A DNA stretch of 25,970 bases from positions 1-25,970 of the forward strand of contig JAJZEG010000067.1 of NCBI GenBank assembly GCA_021828605.1, in the 5' to 3' direction. Below the pieces are notes generated by a model. It worked only from the letters and a program-made list of their open reading frames with translations. It was not told the DNA's origin and did no database searches. Both the position numbers and the translations under genes were made by a program. This DNA comes from Pseudomonadota bacterium (GTDB taxonomy: Bacteria > Pseudomonadota > Alphaproteobacteria > Acetobacterales > Acetobacteraceae). How positions within the stretch are numbered: the first letter of the stretch is position 1; each line of letters begins with the position of its first letter. Of this stretch, positions 16,769 through 25,279 are shown piece after piece.

Positions 16769-18043
16769 TTAGTCAAAGCCAGGGTCGAGGATTTCGGCCC
16801 AGGCATGGCCGTTGCCATCGGCGGGATCGGCCATTTCGGTGGCGATTTCGACCCAGGCTGGGCCGGAAATCAGCGGCAAATCGATTTGCCAGGGTACTGA
16901 TTGGCCGGGATCGACCACGATATCGGAGGCGACGGCGGTGGTTGGATGGTTGGTTAAGGTGATGGTGAGGCGAAACCGCACCGGCCTGGTCTGCGGATGG
17001 GCGACGCGCACGGTTGCGGTGAACTGCTTCGGGGCGGTGAGGGTATGATGGAGGCGCAGCCGCGCCGGGGGTGCGCCGCCATGATTGGGGTGCAGGCGAA
17101 AGCCGGTCTCGCCGATCGGGAAAAACGCCCAGGGCGCGTCCGCGCAATCATGGCGTTCGCAGCGGGTTGGCGGGCCGGTGAAATCGATCAAAGCGGTGCG
17201 ATTGGCTGGACAGGGGGGTGGCGGGTTGAGACGCAGGAACATCGCATAACCGGCACCGACCCGTTGTAAATGGCTGGAATCCGGGAGGGCGGATCGGAGG
17301 GCGGTGGGAATCGTCCCGGCGGCATCGCGCTTGATCGCGATGATAGTGGCGGCGTCGAGCATGGTCGGATCAAGGCTGAGCAGCAGGCGCGGATCGATAA
17401 TCAACAAATCAACCCGGTCCCAGCCGCGCAGGCTGAGCAGCGCGTTAAAATTGGTCACCGGGATCGGTCCGGCTTCGTGCCAATCGAGTTTTGGTTGGCC
17501 GGTTTCGGCATCATGACCGGTCATTGCAGCGGTGCCTGCGGAGGCGGCCAAACCAGCGTTGAGCAGGGTGATGCGCGGATGGGAAGTGCAATTCAGCCGA
17601 TGCAGGCGCGTCAGCGCGGGATCGGCCTCGACGCTGATCAATGATGCGCTGGGATATTGTGCGGCGAGGGCAGTGCTCAGGAAGCCTTGCCGTGCGCCCA
17701 GATCGACGATCCGCCGGGGCGCGAAGGGCAGGCGCAGATCATCGCGCAGGGTCTGCATCGCCTGTGCGTGATCGGCGGAATCGGCGGTGCCTGCGCGCAG
17801 CCAGAGCGGCGTGCCATCGGCGCTGGGATCAGGGTTGGGGGCGGCGATCAGGCCGATTTCATCGTCGCGATCAGGGGGTGGGGTCGGGCTGGGTATGGGA
17901 GCCGGGCTTGGTGTTGGTGCGGGCTCAGCGTCGGGGAGGAGCGAAAAATCGACATCGGGGCCGAGCAGGATTTGCGCGAGATGGGTGCGGGTGGCGCGCG
18001 GCAAAGGGGCGTGCCAACGGGCGAGATCGGGCTCGGTGCTCAT
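16769..18043 (-). CDS. Hybrid FkbM-like methyltransferase-fold protein with C-terminal beta domain
   Basis: I do not recognise this 424-residue architecture. Residues 1-40 are followed by a Pro/Ser-rich linker (about 41-57, PAPTPSPAPIPSPTPPP). Residues about 95-275 form a Rossmann methyltransferase-like fold of FkbM type: DLGARQGF (114-121) as the SAM loop, VEADPAL (138-144) as the acidic strand end, and VDLLIIDPRLLL (211-222) where FkbM enzymes carry K-I-D-x-E-G. The Lys and Glu of that motif are absent, so activity is uncertain. Residues about 325-424 look like an all-beta domain ending ATEMADPADGNGHAWAEILDP. It has no signal peptide. Its ATG directly follows the stop of the M20 gene, and recO starts 5 nt after it. 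A role in surface-glycan modification is a guess from fold only. Confidence 0.7.
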   Translation of the reverse strand: MSTEPDLARWHAPLPRATRTHLAQILLGPDVDFSLLPDAEPAPTPSPAPIPSPTPPPDRDDEIGLIAAPNPDPSADGTPLWLRAGTADSADHAQAMQTLRDDLRLPFAPRRIVDLGARQGFLSTALAAQYPSASLISVEADPALTRLHRLNCTSHPRITLLNAGLAASAGTAAMTGHDAETGQPKLDWHEAGPIPVTNFNALLSLRGWDRVDLLIIDPRLLLSLDPTMLDAATIIAIKRDAAGTIPTALRSALPDSSHLQRVGAGYAMFLRLNPPPPCPANRTALIDFTGPPTRCERHDCADAPWAFFPIGETGFRLHPNHGGAPPARLRLHHTLTAPKQFTATVRVAHPQTRPVRFRLTITLTNHPTTAVASDIVVDPGQSVPWQIDLPLISGPAWVEIATEMADPADGNGHAWAEILDPGFD

Positions 18044-19186
18044 TTACTGATCCGCAAGCGCATCGCGCGCGATTTGGGCGAGGTAGCGCGCGGCGATGGG
18101 CAAAATCGCGTCGTTAAAATCATATTTATCATTGTGCAAAAACTGCCCGTCAGCCGCCGGTCCGTTGCCGATCCAGGCATAGGCGCCGGGGATGGCTTGG
18201 AGGAACGCACCGAAATCCTCGCTGGCCATGGTGGGCGGCACGTCATCGCGCAAGGTCAGTCCGGCGGCGTGCGCGCTGCGCTGGGCGCGGGCGGTTTCGG
18301 TGGGATCATTGATGGTCGCGGCGACGGCGCGTTCAAAGCTGACCGTCGCGGTGCAGCCCAGCGCCAAGGCGGTGTTGGTGACCACCGCCTCAACCCGAGC
18401 GGCGACGGCGTCGAACACGGCGGGGCGCATGGCCCGGACCGTGCCGCGCAGCGAAACGGTTTGCGGGATTTGATTATCGGCCTCCGCCGCTTGCAGCACA
18501 CAAATCGACACGCAGGCGGCATCCATCGGATCGACCGAGCGCGCGACCACGCTTTGCAGGGCCACCAAAATATGTCCGGCGGCGATCACCGGATCGTGGG
18601 TTAAATCGGGCATCGCCGCGTGGCCGCCATGGCCCTGCACGGTAATCGCGAGGCGTGCCCCTTGCGCCATCAGCGGTCCGGGGCGCAGAGCGACGATCCC
18701 CGCCTCCAAGCCCGGCCAGTTATGATAGCCAAAAATCCGGTCCATTGGGAATCGGGTGAGCAACCCATCATCGAGCATCGCTTGCGCGCCGCCGAACCCT
18801 TCTTCAGCCGGCTGGAACAATAAATGCACAGTGCCCGACCAGGACGGATCATCGCGCAGCAGCATCGCCGCACCAAGCAGCGAGACGGTGTGGCCATCAT
18901 GACCGCAGGCATGCATCACGCCCGGACGCGTCGAGGCGTGGGCGGCATTGGTTGCTTCATGGATCGGCAAGGCGTCCATATCGGCGCGCAACCCGACCGA
19001 TCGATTGCCGCCGCGCCGCAAACTCGCCACCACGCCATGGCCGCCGATCCCCGCCTCGAACGGGATTCCGAGGTCGGTCAAGCGCGCGCAGACGAATTGC
19101 GCGGTATCGTGCTCAGCAAGGGATAGTTCGGGGTGGCGATGCAGATAATGGCGCCACGGGGTAAGGGTATCGAGCAAAGAATCCAT
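18044..19186 (-). CDS. M20 family amidohydrolase (hippurate/IAA-amino acid hydrolase type)
   Basis: This 380-residue cytoplasmic dinuclear-metal hydrolase of the M20D group removes acyl groups from N-acyl amino acids. Motifs in order are HRHPELS (about 16-22), RADMDALP (67-74), the metal-binding HACGHDGH (92-99), FQPAEEGFGGA (125-135) and FGYHNWPG, with a lid domain in the middle and ASEDFG near the end. The length is typical. The ATG at 19186 has GGTGGA about 5 nt upstream and is preferred over a TTG at 19198. It is the first gene of the six-gene minus-strand run and lies behind a 124-bp gap after sdhB. The specific substrate (N-acetyl, hippurate, indole-acetyl) cannot be told from sequence. 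Confidence 0.93.
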   Translation of the reverse strand: MDSLLDTLTPWRHYLHRHPELSLAEHDTAQFVCARLTDLGIPFEAGIGGHGVVASLRRGGNRSVGLRADMDALPIHEATNAAHASTRPGVMHACGHDGHTVSLLGAAMLLRDDPSWSGTVHLLFQPAEEGFGGAQAMLDDGLLTRFPMDRIFGYHNWPGLEAGIVALRPGPLMAQGARLAITVQGHGGHAAMPDLTHDPVIAAGHILVALQSVVARSVDPMDAACVSICVLQAAEADNQIPQTVSLRGTVRAMRPAVFDAVAARVEAVVTNTALALGCTATVSFERAVAATINDPTETARAQRSAHAAGLTLRDDVPPTMASEDFGAFLQAIPGAYAWIGNGPAADGQFLHNDKYDFNDAILPIAARYLAQIARDALADQ

Positions 19187-19270
19187 GCGATCCACCAAAT
19201 TACGCCGAAGAGACTATCATTTTGGGGATGGTCGCGCCAGCGGAAGCGTTAGCCGGACCAGAAGACCCAT

Positions 19271-19300
19271 CCCCCGCGACGCGGTTGGGCAGCGCGGGGG
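19271..19300. terminator. GC-rich hairpin after sdhB
   Basis: CCCCCGCG (19271-19278) and CGCGGGGG (19293-19300) are a perfect 8-bp inverted repeat with a 14-nt loop, 10 nt after the sdhB stop. No T-run follows on the minus strand, so it may be a pause or mRNA-stabilising stem at the end of the sdh transcript rather than an intrinsic terminator. Confidence 0.4.
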
Positions 19301-19310
19301 TGGGAGCAGG

Positions 19311-20093
19311 TCAGCCTTCGCGCTCGACAATCATTTGCTTGATTTTGCCGATGGCTTTGGCCGGATTCAGGCCCTTCGGGCAGGTTTGCGTGCAGTTCAT
19401 GATGGTATGGCAGCGATAGAGCTTGAACGGGTCTTGCAGCGCATCGAGCCGTTTGCCGGTATTTTCATCGCGCGAATCAGCGATCCAGCGATAGGCCGCC
19501 ATCAGCACGGCGGGGCCGAGATAGCGATCACCGTTCCACCAGTACGAGGGGCAAGCGGTTGAGCAGCAGAAACACAGGATACATTCCCACAACCCGTCGA
19601 TTTCCGCCCGCTCTTCGGGGCTTTGCGGGCGTTCGCCATCCGGTGGGGCCGGGGTTTCGGCCTGCAGCCAAGGCTCGATGGCGCGATATTGCGCATAGGC
19701 CTGGTTCAAATCAGGCACCAGATCCTTGACCACCGGCATATGCGGCAGCGGATTAATCGCCACCGCATTTTTGACCTCCTCAATCGGCTTGAGGCAGGCC
19801 AGCGTGTTGGTGCCGTCGATATTCATCGCACAGGAGCCGCAAATCCCCTCGCGGCACGAGCGGCGGAAGGTCAAGGTGCTGTCGATCTCGTTTTTGATTT
19901 TGATCAGCGCATCGAGCACCATCGGCCCGCACGCATCAAGATCGATTTCATAGGTGTCGGTGCGCGGGTTGCCACCATCATCGGGGTTCCAGCGATAGAC
20001 CTTGAACGATTTGACCCGCTTGGCGCCGGGCGCGGCCTTGAAGGTTTTGCCGCTGGTGACGCGACTATTTTTCGGGAGAGTGAGTTCAGCCAT
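19311..20093 (-). CDS. sdhB: Succinate dehydrogenase iron-sulfur subunit
   Basis: This 260-residue electron-wiring subunit of complex II carries electrons from the SdhA flavin to quinone. Ligands for the [2Fe-2S] centre are C80, C85, C88 and C100 (CREGICGSC...C). The second and third clusters use C171-x2-C174-x2-C177-x3-C181 ([12 protein letters not shown]) and C228, C234, C238 ([14 protein letters not shown]). Length and cysteine pattern are those of alphaproteobacterial and mitochondrial SdhB. The ATG at 20093 has AAGGG 8 nt upstream. It follows sdhA by 15 nt and is the last gene of sdhCDAB, with a strong hairpin downstream. Confidence 0.98.
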   Translation of the reverse strand: MAELTLPKNSRVTSGKTFKAAPGAKRVKSFKVYRWNPDDGGNPRTDTYEIDLDACGPMVLDALIKIKNEIDSTLTFRRSCREGICGSCAMNIDGTNTLACLKPIEEVKNAVAINPLPHMPVVKDLVPDLNQAYAQYRAIEPWLQAETPAPPDGERPQSPEERAEIDGLWECILCFCCSTACPSYWWNGDRYLGPAVLMAAYRWIADSRDENTGKRLDALQDPFKLYRCHTIMNCTQTCPKGLNPAKAIGKIKQMIVEREG

Positions 20094-20108
20094 GATGCAG
20101 GCCCTTTA

Positions 20109-21920
20109 TCAATAAACGCGCTTTTTCGGCGGGAACACCGAAACATCGTTGGTCATGGTTTGCATGCGCACTTTGCGGTAATCGAGCGACACATCGCCCG
20201 CATCAGTGCAGGTGGCGAGCGAATGTTTCATCCAGTTTTCGTCATCGCGCTCGGTGAAATCATCATGGGCATGCGCGCCCCGGCTTTCATGGCGGGCTTC
20301 CGCCGAGACCATGGTGGTCAGCGCGTTGCCCATCAGATTTTGCAATTCCATCGCTTCCATCAGATCCGAGTTCCACACCATGCCGCGATCCGCGATGGCG
20401 ATATCCGACAGGCCGCGCCACAGATCGGTCATTTTGGTGACGCCCTCGGCGAGGGTTTTCGAATTACGGAACACCGCCGCGTGGTTTTGCATGGTGCGCT
20501 GCATGGAATCGCGCAAATTGGCGATGTGCGACCCACCTTTGGCGTGGCGCGTTGCATCCAGCCGATCAAGCGAGGCCTCGCCCGCACGCGCGGGCAGCGC
20601 CGCCTGACTGGCGCCGGGGGTGACGATTTTCGCCGCCTGATGCGCCGCCGCCCGGCCAAACACCACAAGGTCGAGCAGGGAGTTGGTGCCCAGCCGGTTC
20701 GCGCCATGCACCGAGACGCACGCTGCCTCGCCCACCGCCATCAGGCCGGGCACAATCGCGTCCGGGTTTTGTGCGGTCGGGCGCAAGACTTCGGCGCGGA
20801 CATTGGTGGGAATCCCGCCCATATTGTAATGCACGGTCGGCAAAACCGGGATCGCCCCCTTGGTCACATCAACACCGGCGAACACCCGCGCGGTTTCGGA
20901 AATGCCGGGGAGCCGCTCATGGAGTTGCGCCGGATCGAGATGTTCCAGATGCAGCATGATATGGTCCTTGTTCGGACCACAGCCGCGCCCTTCCATGATT
21001 TCGATGGTCATTGAGCGCGACACCACATCCCGCGACGCCAAATCCTTGGCACTCGGGGCATAGCGTTCCATGAAACGTTCGCCCTCGGCATTGGTCAAAT
21101 AACCGCCCTCGCCGCGCGCGCCCTCGGTGATCAGGCAGCCTGCCGGGAAAATACCGGTCGGGTGGAACTGCACGAACTCCATATCCTGCAACGGCAGGCC
21201 GGCGCGCAACGCCATGCCCGCACCATCGCCGGTGCAGGTATGGGCCGAGGTGCAGGACAAATAGGCGCGGCCATAGCCGCCGGTGGCCAATACCACCAGT
21301 TGCGCGCGGAAGCGGTGGATGGTGCCGTCATCGAGGCACCAGGCCATCACCCCCCGGCAACGGCCTTCATCATCCATGATCAGGTCGGTGGCGAAATATT
21401 CGACAAAAAACTCGACATCATGCTTAAGGCTTTGTTGATACAAGGTGTGCAGGATCGCATGGCCGGTCCGGTCGGCGGCGGCGCAGGCGCGGCGCACCGG
21501 CTCCTTGCCGAAATCCTTCATATGGCCGCCAAACGGGCGCTGATAGATTTTGCCATCTTCGGTGCGGCTGAACGGGACGCCGAAATGTTCCAGCTCATAC
21601 ACCGCCGGAATCGCCTCGCGGCACATATATTCAATCGCGTCTTGATCGCCGAGCCAATCCGAGCCTTTGACCGTGTCATACATGTGCCAGCGCCAATCAT
21701 CCGGCTCCATGCTGCCCAACGCAGCGCCGATCCCGCCTTGGGCGGCGACGGTATGGCTGCGGGTGGGGAACACTTTGGTGATGCAGGCGGTTTTCAGCCC
21801 GGCGCTGCCCATGCCCAGCGTGGCGCGTAAACCCGACCCGCCCGCGCCGACCACCAGCACGTCATAGGTGTGATCGATAATGGTATAAGCGCCGGTCGAT
21901 GGCTTGGAAATCGCGTTCAT
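20109..21920 (-). CDS. sdhA: Succinate dehydrogenase flavoprotein subunit
   Basis: This 603-residue catalytic subunit oxidises succinate to fumarate in the TCA cycle, on the cytoplasmic side of the inner membrane. The FAD-binding loop is [11 protein letters not shown] (23-33). The histidine for covalent FAD attachment is H56 in [12 protein letters not shown]. Later come [21 protein letters not shown] and [19 protein letters not shown], which contain substrate- and FAD-contacting residues. The C-terminal RxYYDD-like helical region ends RKVRMQTM. The full family length is present. The ATG at 21920 has AAGGG 7 nt upstream. It is third in sdhCDAB, after a 52-nt gap following sdhD. Confidence 0.98.
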   Translation of the reverse strand: MNAISKPSTGAYTIIDHTYDVLVVGAGGSGLRATLGMGSAGLKTACITKVFPTRSHTVAAQGGIGAALGSMEPDDWRWHMYDTVKGSDWLGDQDAIEYMCREAIPAVYELEHFGVPFSRTEDGKIYQRPFGGHMKDFGKEPVRRACAAADRTGHAILHTLYQQSLKHDVEFFVEYFATDLIMDDEGRCRGVMAWCLDDGTIHRFRAQLVVLATGGYGRAYLSCTSAHTCTGDGAGMALRAGLPLQDMEFVQFHPTGIFPAGCLITEGARGEGGYLTNAEGERFMERYAPSAKDLASRDVVSRSMTIEIMEGRGCGPNKDHIMLHLEHLDPAQLHERLPGISETARVFAGVDVTKGAIPVLPTVHYNMGGIPTNVRAEVLRPTAQNPDAIVPGLMAVGEAACVSVHGANRLGTNSLLDLVVFGRAAAHQAAKIVTPGASQAALPARAGEASLDRLDATRHAKGGSHIANLRDSMQRTMQNHAAVFRNSKTLAEGVTKMTDLWRGLSDIAIADRGMVWNSDLMEAMELQNLMGNALTTMVSAEARHESRGAHAHDDFTERDDENWMKHSLATCTDAGDVSLDYRKVRMQTMTNDVSVFPPKKRVY

Positions 21921-21972
21921 AGTGAGACCCTTGCAAAAACTGCGATGTCAGAAATCGGATAAAGCGCGCTTG

Positions 21973-22389
21973 TTACAATGCGAGCTTGAGCACCGACACA
22001 ATGGCTAACAGCCCAAACAGCACGGCCACGCCGCGCACCAGGAGCAGACAGGCGATGCGCCGACCCTCGGCATGGATGTAGTCTTCGATCACCACCTGCA
22101 AACCCAGCTGCAAATGATAAAACATCGCCAGCGCGAGGGCGATGAACAAAACCGCGTTCCACGGCTCGTGCATATAAGCGATCATCGCGGCCTGGTTTGC
22201 ACCGGCGAGCAGCAAGACCGAGGCGACGAAATAAAGCGACAACGGCAAGAGCGCCAAAGCGGTCAAACGCTGTGCCCACCAATGATGCAGGCCGGACTTG
22301 GCCGAACCGTAGCCGCGCGCGCGGCCCAAGGCGGAGCGCATGATTGCCGGGCGGAGGGTTTGGTTAGCGCCGGTATTTTGTTCGGTCAT
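21973..22389 (-). CDS. sdhD: Succinate dehydrogenase membrane anchor subunit
   Basis: This 138-residue cytochrome b anchor of complex II has three transmembrane helices (about 42-62, 74-98, 110-135). SKSGLHHWWAQRLTA-type sequence (about 31-44) precedes helix 1 and carries the quinone-pocket arginine region. H92 in FYHLQLGLQVV is the likely heme b ligand (E. coli SdhD H71), and D103-Y104 match the quinone-site Asp82/Tyr83 pair. The length is a little above the E. coli subunit because of an N-terminal extension. It starts 4 nt after the sdhC stop. The SD is weak (CGGG), consistent with translational coupling. Confidence 0.95.
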   Translation of the reverse strand: MTEQNTGANQTLRPAIMRSALGRARGYGSAKSGLHHWWAQRLTALALLPLSLYFVASVLLLAGANQAAMIAYMHEPWNAVLFIALALAMFYHLQLGLQVVIEDYIHAEGRRIACLLLVRGVAVLFGLLAIVSVLKLAL

Positions 22390-22393
22390 GATG

Positions 22394-22828
22394 TTACCCG
22401 ATCACCAAAAACAGGCCCCAGAACAGCACGCTCAGACCCACGGTTGCGATCAGCACCGCATAGCCGGTGCGGCGCATCACCGGGATTTCATAGCCATAAC
22501 CGGCATCCCAGAACAGATGCCGGATTCCGTTGCAAAAATGGTAAAATAAAGCGAGGGTAAAGCCGAACAAAATCAGCTTGCCCAGGATCGAATCGAGCAA
22601 GGCCTGGACCATGCCGAAGGCGCTGGGCGAGGTGGCCGCCGCTGCCAGCCAGGCCGCCAGCAGCAGCGCGCCGAGCGACAAGGCAATGCCGCTAAATCGG
22701 TGGAAAATTGACAAAGCCGACGAGATTTGCGGACGATAAACTTGCAAATGCGGCGAAAGCGGGCGGCGGACAATGACGCCGTTTGAGTTGCGCCCCTGCA
22801 TCAAGGCCTCGCGAACATCCTGCACCAC
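22394..22828 (-). CDS. sdhC: Succinate dehydrogenase cytochrome b556 subunit
   Basis: This 144-residue anchor subunit of complex II is inferred to start at a GTG (22828), because AAGGGGG (22836-22842) stands 7 nt before it and the resulting N-terminus (VQDVREALMQGR) includes the DVREA segment common in related SdhC proteins. A TTG at 22834 and an ATG at 22801 (GAGG 5 nt upstream) are alternatives. RPLSPHLQVYR and SIFHRFSG form the conserved N-terminal quinone-site region. Three transmembrane helices follow. The likely heme ligand is H97 in LFYHFCNGIRH (E. coli SdhC H84). It is the first gene of the operon; the 135-bp gap upstream presumably holds the promoter, but I see no convincing hexamer pair. 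Confidence 0.94.
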   Translation of the reverse strand: MVQDVREALMQGRNSNGVIVRRPLSPHLQVYRPQISSALSIFHRFSGIALSLGALLLAAWLAAAATSPSAFGMVQALLDSILGKLILFGFTLALFYHFCNGIRHLFWDAGYGYEIPVMRRTGYAVLIATVGLSVLFWGLFLVIG

Positions 22829-22963
22829 GATCAATCCCCCTTACCAGCCAAATGCTGCGTCTGCTTACTGCCCGAGCCCGCGACGGTCAATGAAACCAGA
22901 CCGTGCATGATCATGGCTTATATCCCTCAATATAGGGTTAAGATTCCTGCGCACCCCGACTAT

Positions 22964-23611
22964 TCAAGCCAATATTTGCACCAAGCGGGTACGGCGGGTT
23001 CGGCAGCTTTCCAAATCGCGCAGCACCGGCACGTCATACTGGGCGAGCGGCGCGAAACCTTCGGTCGGCGCATAGGCGCGGCCCGGCTCGGCCAGCCAGA
23101 TTTCGGCGTGCGCGGCGAGGCCCCGCAGCCAGGGCATGATCCGCGCCGCCATCGGCGCCTCGTAGCAAATATCGCCGCATAAAATAATATCCGCCTCCAG
23201 CCGCGCGCCAACCCGGTCGGCAATGTCGATCATGACTTCAACGCCATTCAGCTCTGCGTTTACCGCAACCGCGGCACCGGCCATCGGATCGATATCAATG
23301 GCCTGCACCCAGGCTGCCCCGGCATGCTTGGCGGCAATCGCGGCGACCCCGCCGCCGGTTGCGAAATCGATCACCCGCTTGCCTTTGATCCGCGCCGGGT
23401 GATCCAACATGAACCGCGCGAGCGCCGCAGAGCCCGGCCAAACAAACGCCCAGTAGGGTGGGGCGATGCCGTGCCGATCCAGGAAATCTTCGCTGGCCTG
23501 CCAAATCGGGGTGATTTCACTCGCCTGATAGGCGGATAATTCCGGGCAAAGCGGCACGGCGGCGGGGCTGGTTTGCGCGCGAATGAACGCGGCCTTGGCC
23601 TGCGGGTTCAA
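22964..23611 (-). CDS. ETF beta-subunit lysine methyltransferase homologue (METTL20/ETFBKMT-like)
   Basis: This SAM-dependent methyltransferase of about 215 residues closely follows the METTL20/ETFBKMT pattern: PYWAFVWPG (52-60), LDHPARIKGKRVIDFATGGG (SAM loop at 82-88), AIDIDPMAG (about 104-112), ELN, CGDICYE (145-151) and AEPGR. Human ETFBKMT methylates lysines of electron-transfer flavoprotein beta near its docking site, and a bacterial homologue has been shown to do likewise. The same role is inferred here. No ATG gives a full-length protein. The best start is the TTG at 23611, which overlaps the ubiA stop (ATTGA), so translation is probably coupled to ubiA. Longer reading to 23857 adds only ubiA antiframe sequence. 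PrmA-like alternatives are less likely. Confidence 0.85.
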   Translation of the reverse strand: MNPQAKAAFIRAQTSPAAVPLCPELSAYQASEITPIWQASEDFLDRHGIAPPYWAFVWPGSAALARFMLDHPARIKGKRVIDFATGGGVAAIAAKHAGAAWVQAIDIDPMAGAAVAVNAELNGVEVMIDIADRVGARLEADIILCGDICYEAPMAARIMPWLRGLAAHAEIWLAEPGRAYAPTEGFAPLAQYDVPVLRDLESCRTRRTRLVQILA

Positions 23612-24537
23612 TGGCCGACCAAAATGGCGAACGCGACGGCGAGCCCGACCGCCCGGTTGAGCTTGAATAAAGCGAGGCAGCTTGCCGGGTCGTTGATATC
23701 GAGGGCGATCACCTGCCAGGCCAGCAAGCTGGCGGGAATGATCATGGCGGCCCAGCCCCAGGCATCGATATCGCTGAGCGCGAAAGCCAGGAGCAGTAAA
23801 CCCAAGGTGCCCGCATAGCAGCGGGCGAGGAACGATCGGGTTTGTGCGCCAAACCATCGCGCGGTGGATTTGATGCCGACCAGAGCGTCATCCTCGCGGT
23901 CCTGATGCGCGTAAATGGTATCGTAGCCGAGAATCCAGCAAATCGCCGCGCCATAGAGGGATAACCCGGCCCAACTCAGCGACCCCTCCGCCGCGATAGT
24001 GCCGAGCAAAGCGCCCCAGCCGAAGGTCAGGCCGAGTACAATTTGCGGAAACCAGGTGACGCGCTTGGCCGCCGGATAGAGTGCGACCAGGATCAGCGAC
24101 GCGGCGCCGGTCAGTTGCGCCGGGCGATTAAGCTGGAGCAAAATCACCAAGCCCAGCGCCAGCAAAAGGACCAAAAACCCGATTGCGCCGGGCACCGACA
24201 CCGTGCCTGCGGCGAGCGGGCGACCGGCGGTGCGCGCCACCGCGCGATCCAGCTTGCGATCCCATAAATCATTGACCACGCAGCCCGCGCCGCGCATCAC
24301 CGTGGCGCCCACGCCAAACAGCGCGATCAGCCATAGGCTGACCCAAAATCCCCGATCCGCGAGCAAAATCCCCCATAGCCCCGGCAAAAACAGCAGCCAG
24401 ACGCCGATGGGCCGATCAAGCCGGGCCAGCAAGGCGAAGGGCTGTGCCGCGCGGGGCAGAAGCGCAATCCAGCCATCACGGCGGATATCGGTAAAACCGG
24501 CAGGGCCTGCTACAGGGCTGGTCATGGCATCAATCAT
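23608..24537 (-). CDS. ubiA: 4-hydroxybenzoate polyprenyltransferase
   Basis: This integral-membrane prenyltransferase of 309 residues attaches the polyprenyl tail to 4-hydroxybenzoate in ubiquinone synthesis. The two Asp-rich, Mg-diphosphate-binding motifs are present: NDLWDRKLD (89-97, NDxxDxxxD) and DREDDALVG (213-221, DxxxDxxxG). Eight or nine hydrophobic helices surround them, and RLDRPIGVWLL (39-49) is the typical N-terminal signature. Two starts are possible: the ATG at 24537 (AAGG only 3 nt upstream) and the ATG at 24525, which shares a CATG with the start of the divergent rsmE. Either way the 5' ends overlap head to head. The 3' end overlaps the ETFBKMT-like gene. Confidence 0.95.
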   Translation of the reverse strand: MIDAMTSPVAGPAGFTDIRRDGWIALLPRAAQPFALLARLDRPIGVWLLFLPGLWGILLADRGFWVSLWLIALFGVGATVMRGAGCVVNDLWDRKLDRAVARTAGRPLAAGTVSVPGAIGFLVLLLALGLVILLQLNRPAQLTGAASLILVALYPAAKRVTWFPQIVLGLTFGWGALLGTIAAEGSLSWAGLSLYGAAICWILGYDTIYAHQDREDDALVGIKSTARWFGAQTRSFLARCYAGTLGLLLLAFALSDIDAWGWAAMIIPASLLAWQVIALDINDPASCLALFKLNRAVGLAVAFAILVGH

Positions 24538-25267
24538 CCGCCTTTATCACGATGGGAAACTCGCATCCGGCGCGGTTATTGCCATGGATCAGGCGCGTGC
24601 GCACTATCTGGCGCATGTGATGCGGCGCGGCCCGGGCGATCGGCTGCGCCTGTTCAACGCTGTCGATGGCGAGTTTGACGGCTTCATTACCCGGGTGGCG
24701 CGCAACGAAGCCCTGATCACGCTTACCGCGCAATACCGCGCACCCGAGCCCGAGCCGGATGGCTGGCTGTGTTTCGCGCCGATCAAGCGCGATGCCAGCG
24801 AATGGGTGGTGGAGAAAGCCACCGAATTGGGCGTTGCGGTCATTCAACCGGTGATCACCGCGCGCACCCAGCCGCATCGGCTGAACCCCGAACGGCTGGC
24901 GGCGATTGCGATGGAGGCGGCGGAACAAAGCGAGCGGCTGGGGGTGCCGGACATTCGCACCAGCCTGCCTTTGACCACCTTATTACAAAGCTGGCCGCCC
25001 GCGCGGCGGCTTTATGTTGCGACCGAGCGCAAAGCAGCGCCCGCTTTACACGCACCCGCTGATCATGCGTCCCATGATGCGCCGCATGATGCGCAACCTT
25101 GGGGCCTATTGATCGGGCCGGAGGGCGGATTTGCGCCAGCGGAGCTTGACGAGTTGGCTCGGCATCCCTTTGTTACCCAATGTTCACTTGGACCACGGAT
25201 CCTCCGGGCCGAGACCGCCGCCATTGCCGGGCTGGCCCGGCTACTCGCCGCGCCGCAGGCACGCTGA
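24524..25267 (+). CDS. rsmE: 16S rRNA (uracil1498-N3)-methyltransferase
   Basis: This 247-residue SPOUT-class enzyme methylates U1498 of 16S rRNA. The N-terminal PUA-like domain (IRLYHDGKLASG...HYLAHVMRRGPGD) precedes the knotted SPOUT domain with KATELGV (98-104), EQSERLGVP (134-142), IGPEGGF (197-203) and LGPRILRAETA (222-232), the SAM-binding knot. The ATG at 24524 gives the conserved N-terminus and has AGGG 6 nt upstream; the frame is open further left but only as antisense of ubiA. Residues 180-191 are an in-frame triplication of a 12-bp unit (DHAS-HDAP-HDAQ), an unusual loop insertion before the GPEGGF strand. gshA follows after 12 nt. Confidence 0.95.
   Translation: MASIIRLYHDGKLASGAVIAMDQARAHYLAHVMRRGPGDRLRLFNAVDGEFDGFITRVARNEALITLTAQYRAPEPEPDGWLCFAPIKRDASEWVVEKATELGVAVIQPVITARTQPHRLNPERLAAIAMEAAEQSERLGVPDIRTSLPLTTLLQSWPPARRLYVATERKAAPALHAPADHASHDAPHDAQPWGLLIGPEGGFAPAELDELARHPFVTQCSLGPRILRAETAAIAGLARLLAAPQAR
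25061..25096 (+). repeat. Three 12-bp tandem units inside rsmE
   Basis: GATCATGCGTCC (25061-25072, degenerate), CATGATGCGCCG (25073-25084) and CATGATGCGCAA (25085-25096) stand head to tail and stay in frame with rsmE. The last two differ at only two positions. They encode an Asp/His/Ala-rich loop, suggestive of slippage within a tolerant surface loop. Confidence 0.7.
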
Positions 25268-25279
25268 CAGGAGATTGAC

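Noticed and set aside
17657..18604. 315-codon plus-strand frame
   Set aside because: It is antisense to the hybrid protein and M20 genes, which have clear motifs on the other strand.
19623..21014. 463-codon plus-strand frame across sdhB/sdhA
   Set aside because: It lies wholly antisense to sdhB and sdhA; His/Arg/Gly-rich composition without domains is a shadow of GC-rich coding sequence.
22964..23857. 297-residue version of the ETFBKMT-like protein
   Set aside because: The first 82 residues are Arg/Gly-rich antiframe of ubiA with no family match; homology begins at about the TTG at 23611.
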